Numbered from the stretch's first letter, positions 1 through 7,893 are shown. The stretch is DNA of 64,000 bases from Kribbella solani (GCF_014205295.1 NZ_JACHNF010000001.1:7006001-7070000), one strand, 5' to 3'. Made by a program: numbers and translations. Notes: a model not told the origin generated them from the letters alone.

Positions 1-113
1 CGGTTGACCCGAGCCAACGTGTCCGCCCGCAACCGATGCGGCGCATTCAGCGCGTTTGATACGGTCTGCACCGAAACCTCGGCATGCGCAGCAACCTGCT
101 TCAAAGTAGCCAC
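1..113 (-). CDS. LacI-family transcriptional regulator, N-terminus (cut by window edge)
   Basis: Only the first 37 codons are in the window, read leftward from a GTG start at 113. The fragment begins V-A-T-L-K-Q-V-A and continues through SVQTVSNALN and RADTLARVN. This is the LacI DNA-binding helix-turn-helix followed by the hinge-leading helix. A GGAGG ribosome-binding site lies five bases before the GTG. The sugar- or ligand-binding domain would lie left of the window, so the effector cannot be named. The F420 oxidoreductase at 183-965 ends just upstream on the same strand and may or may not be a target. Confidence 0.85.
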   Translation of the reverse strand, partial: MATLKQVAAHAEVSVQTVSNALNAPHRLRADTLARVN

Positions 114-126
114 GCGGCCTCCACCG

Positions 127-143
127 GTTTTAACGTTCAAAAC
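127..143. promoter_or_regulatory. Imperfect palindrome upstream of the LacI-type gene
   Basis: A 17-bp dyad with arms GTTTT and AAAAC around an AACGTTC core (6 of 8 base pairs match) lies 14 bp before the GTG start of the LacI-type regulator. LacI proteins commonly bind such short odd-length palindromes and repress themselves, so this is a candidate operator. It is short and AT-rich in a GC-rich region, which supports a regulatory role but does not prove it. Confidence 0.35.
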
Positions 144-182
144 ACCGGCAGTCTCTCCCAACCGCAAGCACCTGTCAACGGC

Positions 183-965
183 TCAGATCTTCGGCGGACC
201 CTGCCGGACGAGGGCGAGCGTGTCCTCGACGCGCAGCGGCGGAATCCACCGCCCCCACCAGGCAGCACCGGCCTCGGCGAACGCACCCGGATCGCCACCG
301 CTGACCTTCACCTCAAACCCCGGCCGAGCTTCGGCAAGCAGCTCCCGTACGTCCCGCGGGGTGATCTGCCGCGGCGCGGCGGTCGTCCCCTTGTACGCAC
401 AGGACCCATCCCACCGAACAATCCGCCGACGCACCGCCGGCACCAAGAAGTTGCCTCCCACCCAGATCGGTACCCGCGGCCGCTGCACCGCCGGCGCCAT
501 CAGCCGCACCCCATCCAGCCGGTAATGCTTCCCCGCCGCACTCACCGGTTGTCCAGTCCACAGCCGATCGATCAACTCCAGCCCTTCATCCAGCATCTCC
601 GCCAGCACCCGCTGCCCGACAGCCGGCATGAACGGATCGCCCGGATCCCCAATCCCCACCCCAAGAATCAACCGCCCGTTCGACAGCTGATCCAACGCCA
701 CACACTCCGCCGCCACCTTCCACGGATGCCGCCGCGGAAGCGGCGTCACGGTAGTCCCGATCCGGATCCGCTCAGTCGCGGTTGCTATCGCAGCCAAGCA
801 GATCCACGGGTCGTAGGTCGGTTGCGACGCATCCCCCTGGTAGACGAGGTAGTCCTCGAGGAACAGGGCATCCCACCCGGAGTCCTCCACCACCCGGGCA
901 AGCTCCGCCAGCCCGCGGGGGTCCCGCCCTTCCCCCACCGCCCCGACTGTCACTGAGAACCTCAT
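183..965 (-). CDS. LLM-class (luciferase-like) F420-dependent oxidoreductase
   Basis: A 260-residue protein of the luciferase-like monooxygenase fold (TIM barrel). In actinomycetes most such proteins use reduced F420 or FMN. Family signatures are an N-terminal beta strand MRFSVTVGAVGEGRDP, the segment RIRIGTTVTPLPRRHPWKVA near residue 68-87, and SNGRLILGVGIGDPGDPF near residue 94-111, typical of cofactor binding in this family. The length is slightly short for the class (usually 280-350). The substrate is unknown. It reads toward the LacI-type gene and lies downstream of an SDR gene, separated from it by a long hairpin at 991-1074. Confidence 0.85.
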   Translation of the reverse strand: MRFSVTVGAVGEGRDPRGLAELARVVEDSGWDALFLEDYLVYQGDASQPTYDPWICLAAIATATERIRIGTTVTPLPRRHPWKVAAECVALDQLSNGRLILGVGIGDPGDPFMPAVGQRVLAEMLDEGLELIDRLWTGQPVSAAGKHYRLDGVRLMAPAVQRPRVPIWVGGNFLVPAVRRRIVRWDGSCAYKGTTAAPRQITPRDVRELLAEARPGFEVKVSGGDPGAFAEAGAAWWGRWIPPLRVEDTLALVRQGPPKI

Positions 966-990
966 CTGCCCACGCTATCTGCGGCGGGAG

Positions 991-1074
991 GACAGGAGGT
1001 GTTGGGCGGTGGGGTAGTGCACCTGGGCGGGACGGGGGGTTTGCGTACGGTGTCTCGGGGGTGCACTACCTGTC
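991..1074. terminator. Long intergenic inverted repeat downstream of the SDR gene
   Basis: Arms GTAGTGCACC (1014-1023) and GGTGCACTAC (1060-1069) are perfectly complementary. Outer arms GACAGG (991-996) and CCTGTC (1069-1074) extend the stem with a bulge on the left side. The element lies 11 bp past the stop of the SDR gene, where a terminator is expected. There is no T-tract, which is common in actinomycetes. Its right arm resembles that of the hairpin at 9926-10007. Confidence 0.5.
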
Positions 1075-1084
1075 GTTATGCCGG

Positions 1085-1825
1085 TCAGGCGGTGTGGCCG
1101 CCGGCGATTGTCAGTTCGGTGCCGGTGATGTAGGCGGCGGCGGGGGTGGTCAGGTAGGTGATGGCGGCGGCTACCTCGGTGGGGATGGCGAAGCGGGGGA
1201 TGGCGAGGTCCGCCAGCTGAGGTGCGGCGTACGGGCCGTTGGCGGGGTTCATTTCGGTGTCGGTGGGGCCGGGCTGGATGACGTTCGAGGTGATGTTGCG
1301 GCCGCCGAGTTCGCGGGCCAGCGCCTTGCTGAGGCCGACGAGTGCGGACTTGCTCATCGCGTACAGCGTCATGCCGGGGCTGGTCACCCGCCCGGCGGCG
1401 CAACTGCCGAGGTGGATCAGCCGTCCGCCGTCGGACAGCAGCGGTACGGCGGCCTGAGTGGCCGCGTACACCCCACGGACGTTCACCGCCAGCACCCGAT
1501 CGACGTCCTCCAAGGTCAGATCGGTGATCGGCGCGATCGCCCCGACACCCGCGTTGTTGACCAGAATGTCCAATCCACCAAGGGCTTCCGCGGCCTCGCG
1601 TACGCCGTCGCCGACCGCGATCGCGTCACCCGAATCCACCGCGTACGCGAACCCGCGCCGCCCGAGCGCCTCGATCTCCTGCACCACCTTGGCCGCCGAG
1701 TCCGCCGACGAGTGGTAGGTGATCGCCACATCCGCCCCACGCTCCGCCAGCGCGACCGCGGCCGCCGCCCCGATCCCACGACTGCCACCGGTAACCAGTA
1801 CCTTCTTGCCAAGTAGTTCGTTCAT
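1085..1825 (-). CDS. SDR-family NAD(P)-dependent oxidoreductase (3-oxoacyl-reductase-like)
   Basis: A 246-residue classical short-chain dehydrogenase. The cofactor motif TGGSRGIG is at residues 12-19, NNAG at 91-94, the catalytic Ser at about 142 (LGSCAAG), and the YxxxK pair at Tyr156 and Lys160. The closing ITGTELTIAGG segment matches FabG-like enzymes that act on 3-oxo compounds with NADPH. The substrate cannot be told from sequence. The gene is followed by a hairpin at 991-1074 and preceded by about 80 bp and the SgcJ-like gene on the same strand, so the two could be co-transcribed. Confidence 0.93.
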   Translation of the reverse strand: MNELLGKKVLVTGGSRGIGAAAAVALAERGADVAITYHSSADSAAKVVQEIEALGRRGFAYAVDSGDAIAVGDGVREAAEALGGLDILVNNAGVGAIAPITDLTLEDVDRVLAVNVRGVYAATQAAVPLLSDGGRLIHLGSCAAGRVTSPGMTLYAMSKSALVGLSKALARELGGRNITSNVIQPGPTDTEMNPANGPYAAPQLADLAIPRFAIPTEVAAAITYLTTPAAAYITGTELTIAGGHTA

Positions 1826-1904
1826 GTTTCAATCTCACCGCCCACCGACCCGCGAAGCTGGCGAAAATCCGCCACCGGATCCTGGCGACGCAAAACCGCC
1901 AGGA

Positions 1905-2342
1905 TCACCCGCGCGGCACGCTGGCCGGCAGCATCCAGAACTGCACCGCTTCCATCAGCCGATGGTGCTTGGTGTTCTGGAACGACGCGACCCGCCACTC
2001 GCCGTCGTCCTCCAGCACCAGCGTCAGCGTCTGCACCTTCGCCAGCCGCGCCGGCCGCTTCTTCCCGACCTCGCCGCGGGTGACCACGACGGCCGTCCGC
2101 TCGCCGTGCACGTGCAGTTCCACCAGCTCGCTGAACATCCGGGTGTCCTTCAGGAACTTCCCGAACAGCGCGGCATGCCCCGCCACCAGGTCGTCCCGGC
2201 CGCGATACACGGTGCCGACGAACGTCACGTAGCTCGCGTCCGCGCAGAACTCCCGCCCGTACGCCTCCGCGTCGCCCCGATCCCAGGCCTTGGTCAACCG
2301 ATCGAGCACGGCCAGCACCCGGGTCTCCGCTGCCACCTGCAT
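1905..2342 (-). CDS. SgcJ/EcaC-family (SnoaL-like fold) protein
   Basis: A 145-residue single-domain protein of the cone-shaped alpha+beta barrel superfamily (NTF2/SnoaL-like). The SgcJ/EcaC pattern is visible: an early helix VLAVLDRLTKAWDRGDAEAY, then ADASYVTFVGTVYRG, and a late strand GEWRVASFQNTKH. Members are small enzymes or binding proteins, often annotated as oxidoreductases without a known reaction. The start has a GGGAGG ribosome-binding site. It is divergent from the MarR-family gene at 2421, with a 22-bp palindrome between them, so it is the likely regulated partner. Confidence 0.85.
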   Translation of the reverse strand: MQVAAETRVLAVLDRLTKAWDRGDAEAYGREFCADASYVTFVGTVYRGRDDLVAGHAALFGKFLKDTRMFSELVELHVHGERTAVVVTRGEVGKKRPARLAKVQTLTLVLEDDGEWRVASFQNTKHHRLMEAVQFWMLPASVPRG

Positions 2343-2377
2343 GATAACTTCCTCCCTGCAGTATCTTCACTAAGCTA

Positions 2378-2399
2378 ATATCTGCTCTGATGCAGATAT
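2378..2399. promoter_or_regulatory. MarR operator candidate (8-6-8 palindrome)
   Basis: Perfect arms ATATCTGC (2378-2385) and GCAGATAT (2392-2399) are separated by six bases, in the 78-bp gap between the divergent SgcJ-like and MarR genes. A TAATAT hexamer that could serve as a rightward -10 overlaps the left arm. Size and symmetry fit a MarR dimer site that would repress both genes. Confidence 0.7.
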
Positions 2400-2420
2400 C
2401 TAACCCGGAGGTGCCCACCC

Positions 2421-2879
2421 ATGTCAACCGAGCAGGAGCGCAATGCCGTCTTCCGGCGGTACCTGAGCGCGATGGCCCTGCACAGCCTGGCCAGTGCGGA
2501 AGCGGCCGGGCTGAACGCGACCGACTACTTCGTCCTGAACCTGCTTGACCTGACCGGGCCGCGGACATCGGGTGAGCTGGCCCGCTGGACCGGCTTGAGT
2601 ACGGGGGCGACCACGCGGATGATCGACCGCCTGGAGCAGCGTGGGCACGTCAAGCGCGGCTTCGATCCGGCCGACCGGCGCAAGGTCGTGGTGGAGATGG
2701 GCGAGCCACCGAAGACCGTGGGCCAGGCGGTCGCGGGTGCGCGCCGGCGGATCGGCGGGGTGATCGGGGCCTACTCCGGCGCCGAGCAGGAGATCCTGTT
2801 CCGGTACTTCGCCGAGGCGGCCGAGGCGTATCAGGCGTCGACCGAAGAGCTGATCGACCGCCGTACCTCGATGTCGTAA
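2421..2879 (+). CDS. MarR-family transcriptional regulator
   Basis: A 152-residue winged-helix regulator. The central wHTH runs about residues 33-90: TDYFVLNLLDLTGPRTSGELARW is the first helices, LSTGATTRMIDRLEQRGHVKR the recognition helix, and FDPADRRKVVVEM the wing with the DxRxK pattern typical of MarR. Flanking helices form the dimer interface. The ATG at 2421 has an upstream GGAGG at 2408-2412. It is divergent from the SgcJ-like gene across a palindrome, so it probably autoregulates and controls that neighbour. The ligand is unknown. Confidence 0.92.
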   Translation: MSTEQERNAVFRRYLSAMALHSLASAEAAGLNATDYFVLNLLDLTGPRTSGELARWTGLSTGATTRMIDRLEQRGHVKRGFDPADRRKVVVEMGEPPKTVGQAVAGARRRIGGVIGAYSGAEQEILFRYFAEAAEAYQASTEELIDRRTSMS

Positions 2880-2891
2880 AACCGCTAGTGA

Positions 2892-4433
2892 ATGTCGGTG
2901 TGGGCAGGGATGCTGGAGGGCGTGTACGAGTGCAGGGAACGATGCGTCCGCGCGGTCCAGTCGAAGGACGCGCGGTTTGACGGCTGGTTCTTCACCGCGG
3001 TGCTGACGACCCGGATCTACTGCCGGCCGAGCTGCCCGGTGGTGCCGCCGAAGGTCGAGAACATGCGGTTCTACCCGAGCGCGGCGGCCGCGCAGCAGGC
3101 CGGGTTCCGCGCCTGCAAGCGGTGCCGCCCGGACGCGAGCCCGGGATCGCCGGAGTGGAACGACCGCGCCGACCTGGTCGCCCGGGCGATGCGCCTGATC
3201 GCGGACGGCGTGGTCGACCGCGACGGCGTACCAGGCCTCGCGACACAGCTCGGCTACTCGGTGCGTCAGGTCCAGCGCCAGCTTCTGGCCGAGCTCGGTG
3301 CCGGTCCGCTCGCGCTCGCCCGCGCCCAGCGCGCCCAGACGGCGCGGTTGCTGATCGAGACCAGCGAGCTCCAGATGGCCGACGTCGCGTTCGCGGCCGG
3401 CTTCTCCAGCGTGCGTACGTTCAACGAAACCGTCCAGGAAGTCTTCGCTCTGGCGCCGACCGAGCTGCGCCGCCGCGCCCGCCGTGGCACGACCACGACC
3501 GCCCCCGGCACGATCTCGCTCCGCCTCCCGTTCCGCGCCCCGCTGACGCCGGACAACCTGTTCGGGCACCTGATCGCGACCGGCGTACCAGGCGTGGAGG
3601 AATGGCGCGACGGCCACTACCGGCGTACGTTGCGCCTCCCGCACGGCCACGGCGTGGTCGCGCTCCGCCCGATGCCCGACCACATCGCCTGCCAGTTGTC
3701 GCTCACCGATCAGCGTGATCTCGCGATCGCGATCAGCCGTTGCCGCCGGATGCTCGATCTGGACGCCGACCCGATCGCGGTCGACGACCTGCTGAGCACG
3801 GACCCGGTGCTCGCGCCGCTGATCGCGAAGGCCCCCGGCCGCCGCGTGCCGCACACGGTCGACGGCGAGGAGTTCGCCGTCCGCGCGGTGCTCGGCCAGC
3901 AAGTCTCGACGGCCGCGGCGCGTACGCACGCGCATCGCCTCGTCCTGCGGCACGGTGAGCCGATCGAAGACGTCGGCGGCGGCCTGACCCACCTCTTCCC
4001 GACCATGCAGGCGCTGGCCGGTCTCGACCCGGAGACGCTCGCGTTCCCGAAGACCCGGCGTACGACCCTCACGACGCTGATCGCGACGTTGGCAGCGGGC
4101 GAGATCGACCTGGGCGCCGGCGCGGACTGGGATCACGTCCGCGAACAGCTCGCCGCCCTGCCGGGCATCGGCCCGTGGACGGTCGAGTCGATCGCGATGC
4201 GATCCCTCGGTGACCCGGACGCCTTCGTGGCCAGCGATCTCGGTATCCGGTACGCGGCCCGTGACCTAGGCTTGCCCGAGGCCCCGAAACCACTGACCGA
4301 CCACGCCCGCGCGTGGCGGCCCTGGCGTGCGTACGCGGTGCAGTACTTGTGGGCCACCGGTGAGCACGCGATCAACAAGCTCCCGGCCGCGGACGATCCG
4401 ACGTACCAGGTGCCCCGACTCTCGACGGAGTGA
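2892..4433 (+). CDS. AdaA-AlkA fusion: methyl-accepting activator and 3-methyladenine DNA glycosylase
   Basis: A 513-residue fusion. The N-terminal Ada domain holds the zinc/methyl-acceptor cysteines Cys44, Cys48, Cys75 and Cys78 in YCRPSC and CKRC; by homology Cys44 takes a methyl group from phosphotriesters. An AraC-type HTH follows (about 95-200). The C-terminal half is an AlkA glycosylase with helix-hairpin-helix LPGIGPWT and catalytic Asp449 in VASDLG. The protein should sense alkylation damage, switch on the operon and excise alkylated bases. The start is unclear: ATG 2892 has no ribosome-binding site, and in-frame starts at 2910 and 2922 leave the Ada domain intact. It heads an operon with a GNAT gene and ogt. 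Confidence 0.93.
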   Translation: MSVWAGMLEGVYECRERCVRAVQSKDARFDGWFFTAVLTTRIYCRPSCPVVPPKVENMRFYPSAAAAQQAGFRACKRCRPDASPGSPEWNDRADLVARAMRLIADGVVDRDGVPGLATQLGYSVRQVQRQLLAELGAGPLALARAQRAQTARLLIETSELQMADVAFAAGFSSVRTFNETVQEVFALAPTELRRRARRGTTTTAPGTISLRLPFRAPLTPDNLFGHLIATGVPGVEEWRDGHYRRTLRLPHGHGVVALRPMPDHIACQLSLTDQRDLAIAISRCRRMLDLDADPIAVDDLLSTDPVLAPLIAKAPGRRVPHTVDGEEFAVRAVLGQQVSTAAARTHAHRLVLRHGEPIEDVGGGLTHLFPTMQALAGLDPETLAFPKTRRTTLTTLIATLAAGEIDLGAGADWDHVREQLAALPGIGPWTVESIAMRSLGDPDAFVASDLGIRYAARDLGLPEAPKPLTDHARAWRPWRAYAVQYLWATGEHAINKLPAADDPTYQVPRLSTE

Positions 4434-4435
4434 GC

Positions 4436-4990
4436 ATGACCGAACTGACCACCGACCGGCTGCTGCTCCGGAACTGGAAGGAGTCGGATCGGGAGCCGTA
4501 CGCCGCGCTGAACGCCGACCCGGCCGTGATGGAGCACTTCCCGGCTCCGCAGACGCGCGAGCAGAGCGACGCGCTGATCGACCGGAACCGCCCGGCGATC
4601 GACGAGCGCGGCTGGGGACTGTGGGCGCTGGAGGTCCGCGAGACCGGCGAGTTCATCGGTTTCACCGGTCTGTCGGTGCCGAGTTTCGAGGCGGCCTTCA
4701 TGCCCGCGGTCGAGATCGGCTGGCGCCTCGCGAAAGGTGCTTGGGGCAACGGTTATGCGAGTGAGGCGGCGCGGGCGGCGCTCGCGTACGGGTTCGGCCC
4801 GGCCGGCCTGGACGAGATCGTCTCGTTCACCGCGACCCCGAACCTGCCGTCGCAGCGGGTGATGCAACGGATCGGGATGACGCGCGACGAGGCCGGCGAT
4901 TTCGACCACCCGAGGATCGAGGTTGGTCATCGCCTGCGCCGGCACGTCTTCTACCGGATCAGCCGTTCGCAGTGGGAGTCGACCCGGTGA
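4436..4990 (+). CDS. GNAT acetyltransferase, RimJ/RimL type
   Basis: About 184 residues of the RimJ/RimL-like acetyltransferase group. It begins with the typical TELTTDRLLLRNWKESD strand-helix, contains GFTGLSVP, and has EIGWRLAKGAWGNGYASEA, which is the acetyl-CoA pyrophosphate-binding region in this subgroup. The ATG at 4436 is preferred over the in-frame GTG at 4430 because GGAG at 4427-4430 is correctly spaced. Its 5' end follows the ada-alkA stop by two bases and its 3' end overlaps ogt, so the three genes are one operon. The acceptor substrate is unknown; a role in the alkylation response is inference from position. Confidence 0.87.
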   Translation: MTELTTDRLLLRNWKESDREPYAALNADPAVMEHFPAPQTREQSDALIDRNRPAIDERGWGLWALEVRETGEFIGFTGLSVPSFEAAFMPAVEIGWRLAKGAWGNGYASEAARAALAYGFGPAGLDEIVSFTATPNLPSQRVMQRIGMTRDEAGDFDHPRIEVGHRLRRHVFYRISRSQWESTR

Positions 4991-5478
4991 CGTACGCCGT
5001 CGTCGACAGTCCGCTCGGTCCGCTCACCTTGGTGGGGACCGACGCGGACGAGCTGACCGGGTTGTACATGGATCAGCAGCTGTACCGCCCGGAGCAGGAG
5101 ACGTTCGGCGATCGTGACGACTCGATCCTGCCGGCGGTGGCCGAGCAGCTGGACGAGTACTTCCATCACGGCCGGACCACCTTCGACGTACCGCTGCACT
5201 TGCGCGGCACCCCGTTCCAGCGGCAGATCTGGACCGCGCTTCAGACCATCCCGTACGGCGAAACCAGCACGTACGGCGGCCTGGCGACCGCACTTGGTCT
5301 GGGCGGGCGCTCGGCCCGGGCCGTTGGTTTGGCCAACGGAAAGAACCCGATCAGCATCATCGTGCCCTGTCACCGCCTGGTCGGCGCCGACGGGAAACTG
5401 ACCGGGTACGGCGGTGGGCTGCCGCGCAAGCGGGCCTTGCTGAACCACGAGCAGGCACAACCCGTACTTGTTGAGTGA
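4987..5478 (+). CDS. ogt: Methylated-DNA--protein-cysteine methyltransferase
   Basis: A 163-residue suicide repair enzyme that transfers methyl from O6-methylguanine (and O4-methylthymine) to its own cysteine. The active-site motif IIVPCHR puts the acceptor at Cys128, preceded by the TPFQRQIW and IPYGETSTYGGLA DNA-binding helices. I choose the GTG at 4987, which overlaps the upstream TGA as GTGA and has GGGAG eight bases before it; an earlier GTG at 4972 lacks support. The gene ends inside a 13-bp hairpin that faces the oppositely oriented antiporter gene. Confidence 0.95.
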   Translation: MTYAVVDSPLGPLTLVGTDADELTGLYMDQQLYRPEQETFGDRDDSILPAVAEQLDEYFHHGRTTFDVPLHLRGTPFQRQIWTALQTIPYGETSTYGGLATALGLGGRSARAVGLANGKNPISIIVPCHRLVGADGKLTGYGGGLPRKRALLNHEQAQPVLVE

Positions 5479-5493
5479 TGGGGTTGTGCCTGC
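5451..5493. terminator. Bidirectional hairpin between ogt and the antiporter gene
   Basis: Perfect 13-bp arms GCAGGCACAACCC (5451-5463) and GGGTTGTGCCTGC (5481-5493) surround a 17-base loop. The left arm is the last codons of ogt and the loop contains its stop codon. It sits 8 bp before the end of the convergent antiporter gene, so it can terminate both transcripts. Confidence 0.75.
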
Positions 5494-5500
5494 CCGCTGA

Positions 5501-6724
5501 TCAGGAGCGGGTGTCGGCGGTGTCGTCGATCTGTTCGGCGGCCGGTGCGCCCGCCGCGGCCAGCACTGGCTTCGGCTTGAACACCCGGCGGGCGAGCGGC
5601 TCGGTGTAGCGAGCAGCGATCGGGCCGAGGATGACCAGGATCAGTACGTACGCCGTGGCCAGCGGACCGAGTCGGGGCTCGACGCCGACGGCCAGGCCGG
5701 CGATCACGATCGAGAACTCACCTCGGGCCACCAACGTACCGCCGGCCCGCCAGCGTCCCGCGGTCGAGATGCCCGCGCGGCGCGCGGCGAACCAGCCGGT
5801 CGCGATCTTCGTCAACGCGGTCAGTACGGCGAGCGCGAACGCGATCGCCAGCACCGGCGGGATCTTCCGCGGATCGGTGCTCAGTCCGAAGAACACGAAG
5901 AACACCGCGGCGAACAGGTCCCGCAGTGGGCTCAGCAGGTTCCGCGCGCCGTGCGCGACCTCACCGGACAGCGCGATGCCGACAAGGAACGCGCCGACCG
6001 CGGCCGACACCTGCAGTTGCTGGGCGATCCCGGCGACCAGCAGGGTCAGGCCGAGTACGACCAGCAGCAGCATCTCGGGATTGTCCGAAGACACCGCGCG
6101 GCTGATCACGCGCCCGTACCGCAAGGCCACGAACAGGACCACGCTCACCGTGCCGAGTGAGATCAGCAGCGTGATGCTTCCACCGGCCAGGCCGACGCCG
6201 GCCAGCAGCGCGGTCAGGATCGGCAGGTAGACCGCCATCGACAGGTCCTCGAGAACGAGGATGCCCAGCACGACAGGGGTTTCGCGGTTGCCCAGCCGGC
6301 CGAGGTCGCCGACGACCTTCGCGATCACGCCGGACGACGAGATCCAGGTGACGCCGGCCAGTGCGACCGCCGCGACCGGACCCCAGCCGAGCAGCAGCGC
6401 CACGGCAGCGCCGGGCAGCGCGTTCAGCAGGAAGTCGACGGCGCCGGACACCCATTGTGTCTTCAGCGTGCCGACCAGATCGGACGCGGTGTACTCGAGG
6501 CCGAGCAGCAACAGCAGCAGGATGACGCCGATCTCGGCGCCGGTGGCAACGAACTCCTCACTCGCCGCCAGCGGCAGCAGGCCGCCGTGCCCGAACGCGA
6601 GCCCGGCCAGCAGGTAGAGCGGAATCGGGGAGAAGCCGAGCCGGCTGGCGATCCGGCCGAGGACGCCGAGGGCAAGGATGACCGCGCCCAGCTCGATCAG
6701 CAGGGCGGTGATGTTCTCGTGCAT
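5501..6724 (-). CDS. Cation:proton antiporter, CPA2 family (KhtU-like)
   Basis: An about 407-residue integral membrane protein with 11-13 hydrophobic segments and the Na+/H+ exchanger (Kef/CPA2) fold. Conserved stretches include GVILLLLLLGLE, the unwound-helix region around ITWISSSG-like residues (here VTWISSSGVIAKVV), VVLGILVLEDLSMAVYLP with the acidic LEDLS, and RDLFAAVFFVFFGL. It should exchange K+, NH4+ or Na+ for protons. The upstream gene encodes a separate TrkA-C protein and the pair matches the KhtT-KhtU arrangement. ATG at 6724 follows the khtT-like stop directly; a GTG at 6733 is possible. Confidence 0.9.
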   Translation of the reverse strand: MHENITALLIELGAVILALGVLGRIASRLGFSPIPLYLLAGLAFGHGGLLPLAASEEFVATGAEIGVILLLLLLGLEYTASDLVGTLKTQWVSGAVDFLLNALPGAAVALLLGWGPVAAVALAGVTWISSSGVIAKVVGDLGRLGNRETPVVLGILVLEDLSMAVYLPILTALLAGVGLAGGSITLLISLGTVSVVLFVALRYGRVISRAVSSDNPEMLLLVVLGLTLLVAGIAQQLQVSAAVGAFLVGIALSGEVAHGARNLLSPLRDLFAAVFFVFFGLSTDPRKIPPVLAIAFALAVLTALTKIATGWFAARRAGISTAGRWRAGGTLVARGEFSIVIAGLAVGVEPRLGPLATAYVLILVILGPIAARYTEPLARRVFKPKPVLAAAGAPAAEQIDDTADTRS

Positions 6725-6725
6725 C

Positions 6726-7211
6726 TCACCCACCCGCGATCAGGTCGGCAACGGCATCGACGCCTTCGCGGGTGCCGACCACTACCAGGGTGTCGCCGAT
6801 CGCGAACCGGAAGTCGGGCGTCGGCGACGGGGTCGCGCCGGTCCGGCGGAGCACCGCGACGATGGACGCGCCGGTCCGGCTGCGGACCTGGGTGTCACCG
6901 AGCGTGCGGCCCGAGTACGGCGACTTGGCGGTGATCGGGATGTGCTCGGTGACCAGGTCGATCTCGATCTCGCCGCGGACCGGGTCGATCTGCTCCGGGA
7001 CCAGCAGCCGGGCCAGCGCGGCCGCCTCGCCCTTGGCTAAGGGCACGGACGCCTGGCACTCGTCGTCGTCATCGGGCTTGTGGAAACCGAGGAACCGCCG
7101 GCCGTCGTTGTGTACCACCACCGAGACGTGCTTTCCGGCCTCGGTGACGAGGTCGTACCGGATGCCGATCCCGGGGAGCGTGGTCGTGGTCGGGTGGGCC
7201 TGGTGGTCCAT
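6726..7211 (-). CDS. Antiporter regulatory subunit with TrkA-C domain (KhtT-like)
   Basis: A 161-residue cytoplasmic protein. The N-terminal part (TLPGIGIRYDLVTEAGKHVS) matches KhtT-type regulators, and the C-terminal RCK_C/TrkA-C domain is seen in TGASIVAVLRRTG followed by FAIGDTLVVVGTREG. Such proteins gate the partner antiporter in response to nucleotides, pH or cations. The ATG at 7211 is chosen because GGAG lies four bases before it; a longer reading upstream has no support. The stop is one base from the antiporter ATG, so translation is coupled. Confidence 0.88.
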   Translation of the reverse strand: MDHQAHPTTTTLPGIGIRYDLVTEAGKHVSVVVHNDGRRFLGFHKPDDDDECQASVPLAKGEAAALARLLVPEQIDPVRGEIEIDLVTEHIPITAKSPYSGRTLGDTQVRSRTGASIVAVLRRTGATPSPTPDFRFAIGDTLVVVGTREGVDAVADLIAGG

Positions 7212-7320
7212 GGTGCTCCAGATGCATTGGTGATGAATACAAGGCGTCTGCAACCATTCTCTCAAACCGGTGGTAACCGATCCGGCCGCCGACTGTGACC
7301 TGAATTGCAATCAGGTGCAG

Positions 7321-7334
7321 TGCAACGAGTTGCA
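7321..7334. promoter_or_regulatory. 14-bp palindrome upstream of padR/fadH-like operon
   Basis: TGCAAC-GA-GTTGCA is a perfect 6-2-6 inverted repeat 16 bp before the PadR-family ATG and within the divergent gap shared with the KhtT-like gene. Two further TTGCA/GTGCA half-sites lie just upstream (about 7304-7323). It is a plausible PadR-family autoregulatory site; the assignment is inference from position. Confidence 0.45.
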
Positions 7335-7350
7335 TAGTTACAGTGCGGGT

Positions 7351-7893
7351 ATGGCGCTGGAGCACGCGATCCTGGTCTCGCTGACCGAGCGGGCCGGCTC
7401 CGGGTACGAGCTGGCCCGGCGGTTCGACCGGTCGATCGGGTACTTCTGGCCGGCCACGCATCAGCAGATCTACCGGGTGCTGCGCCGGATGGACGAGGCC
7501 GGCTGGGTGAAGCACACCGAGATCGCCCAGGAGGGCCGGCCGGACAAGAAGGTGTACCGGATCGCGGGCAAAGGGCGCGCCGAGCTGACCCGGTGGCTGG
7601 CCGCGCCGGAGGACCCCGCCGTACTGCGCGACGGGCTCGGCGTGAAGCTCCGCGGCGCGTCCCTCGGCGACGCCGGCGTGGTCCTGAAGGAGGTCGAACG
7701 GCACCGGGCCGAGCATGCGACGCGGCTCGAGGTGTACCGCGGGATCCGGAAGCGCGACTTCCCGAAGGCGGCCGAGCTGCACGGCCGGGACCTGCACCAG
7801 TACCTCGTCCTGCGCGGCGGTATCCGCGCCGAGGAGTCCTTCGTGGCCTGGTGCGACGAAGTGATCGATGCCCTCCGGAAGGACAGCCGATGA
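7351..7893 (+). CDS. PadR-family transcriptional regulator
   Basis: A 180-residue regulator. The winged helix covers residues 1-85 with the PadR pattern MALEHAILVSL, YELARRF, FWPATHQQIYRVLRRM and KVYRIAGKGRAEL. A C-terminal helical dimerisation domain (about 95-175) follows. The ATG at 7351 fits the PadR N-terminus; upstream in-frame codons encode unrelated sequence. No clear Shine-Dalgarno is visible. Its stop overlaps the next ATG (ATGA at 7890-7893), so it is co-translated with the FadH-like enzyme and probably controls it. The effector is unknown, perhaps an acyl-CoA or phenolic compound. Confidence 0.9.
   Translation: MALEHAILVSLTERAGSGYELARRFDRSIGYFWPATHQQIYRVLRRMDEAGWVKHTEIAQEGRPDKKVYRIAGKGRAELTRWLAAPEDPAVLRDGLGVKLRGASLGDAGVVLKEVERHRAEHATRLEVYRGIRKRDFPKAAELHGRDLHQYLVLRGGIRAEESFVAWCDEVIDALRKDSR

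Noticed and set aside
4..956. Long plus-strand open frames opposite the F420 oxidoreductase
   Set aside because: High GC content leaves few stops on the opposite strand; these frames have no family resemblance, while the minus-strand frame encodes a recognisable enzyme. The same applies to the many long antisense frames over metH, glyQS and others.
1014..1069. Operator for the GntR-TetR regulator at 1014-1069 (GTAGTGCACC / GGTGCACTAC)
   Set aside because: It shares TAGTGCACC with the 10019 cluster, but the arms are 36 bp apart, it lies past a gene end, and it fits a hairpin better.
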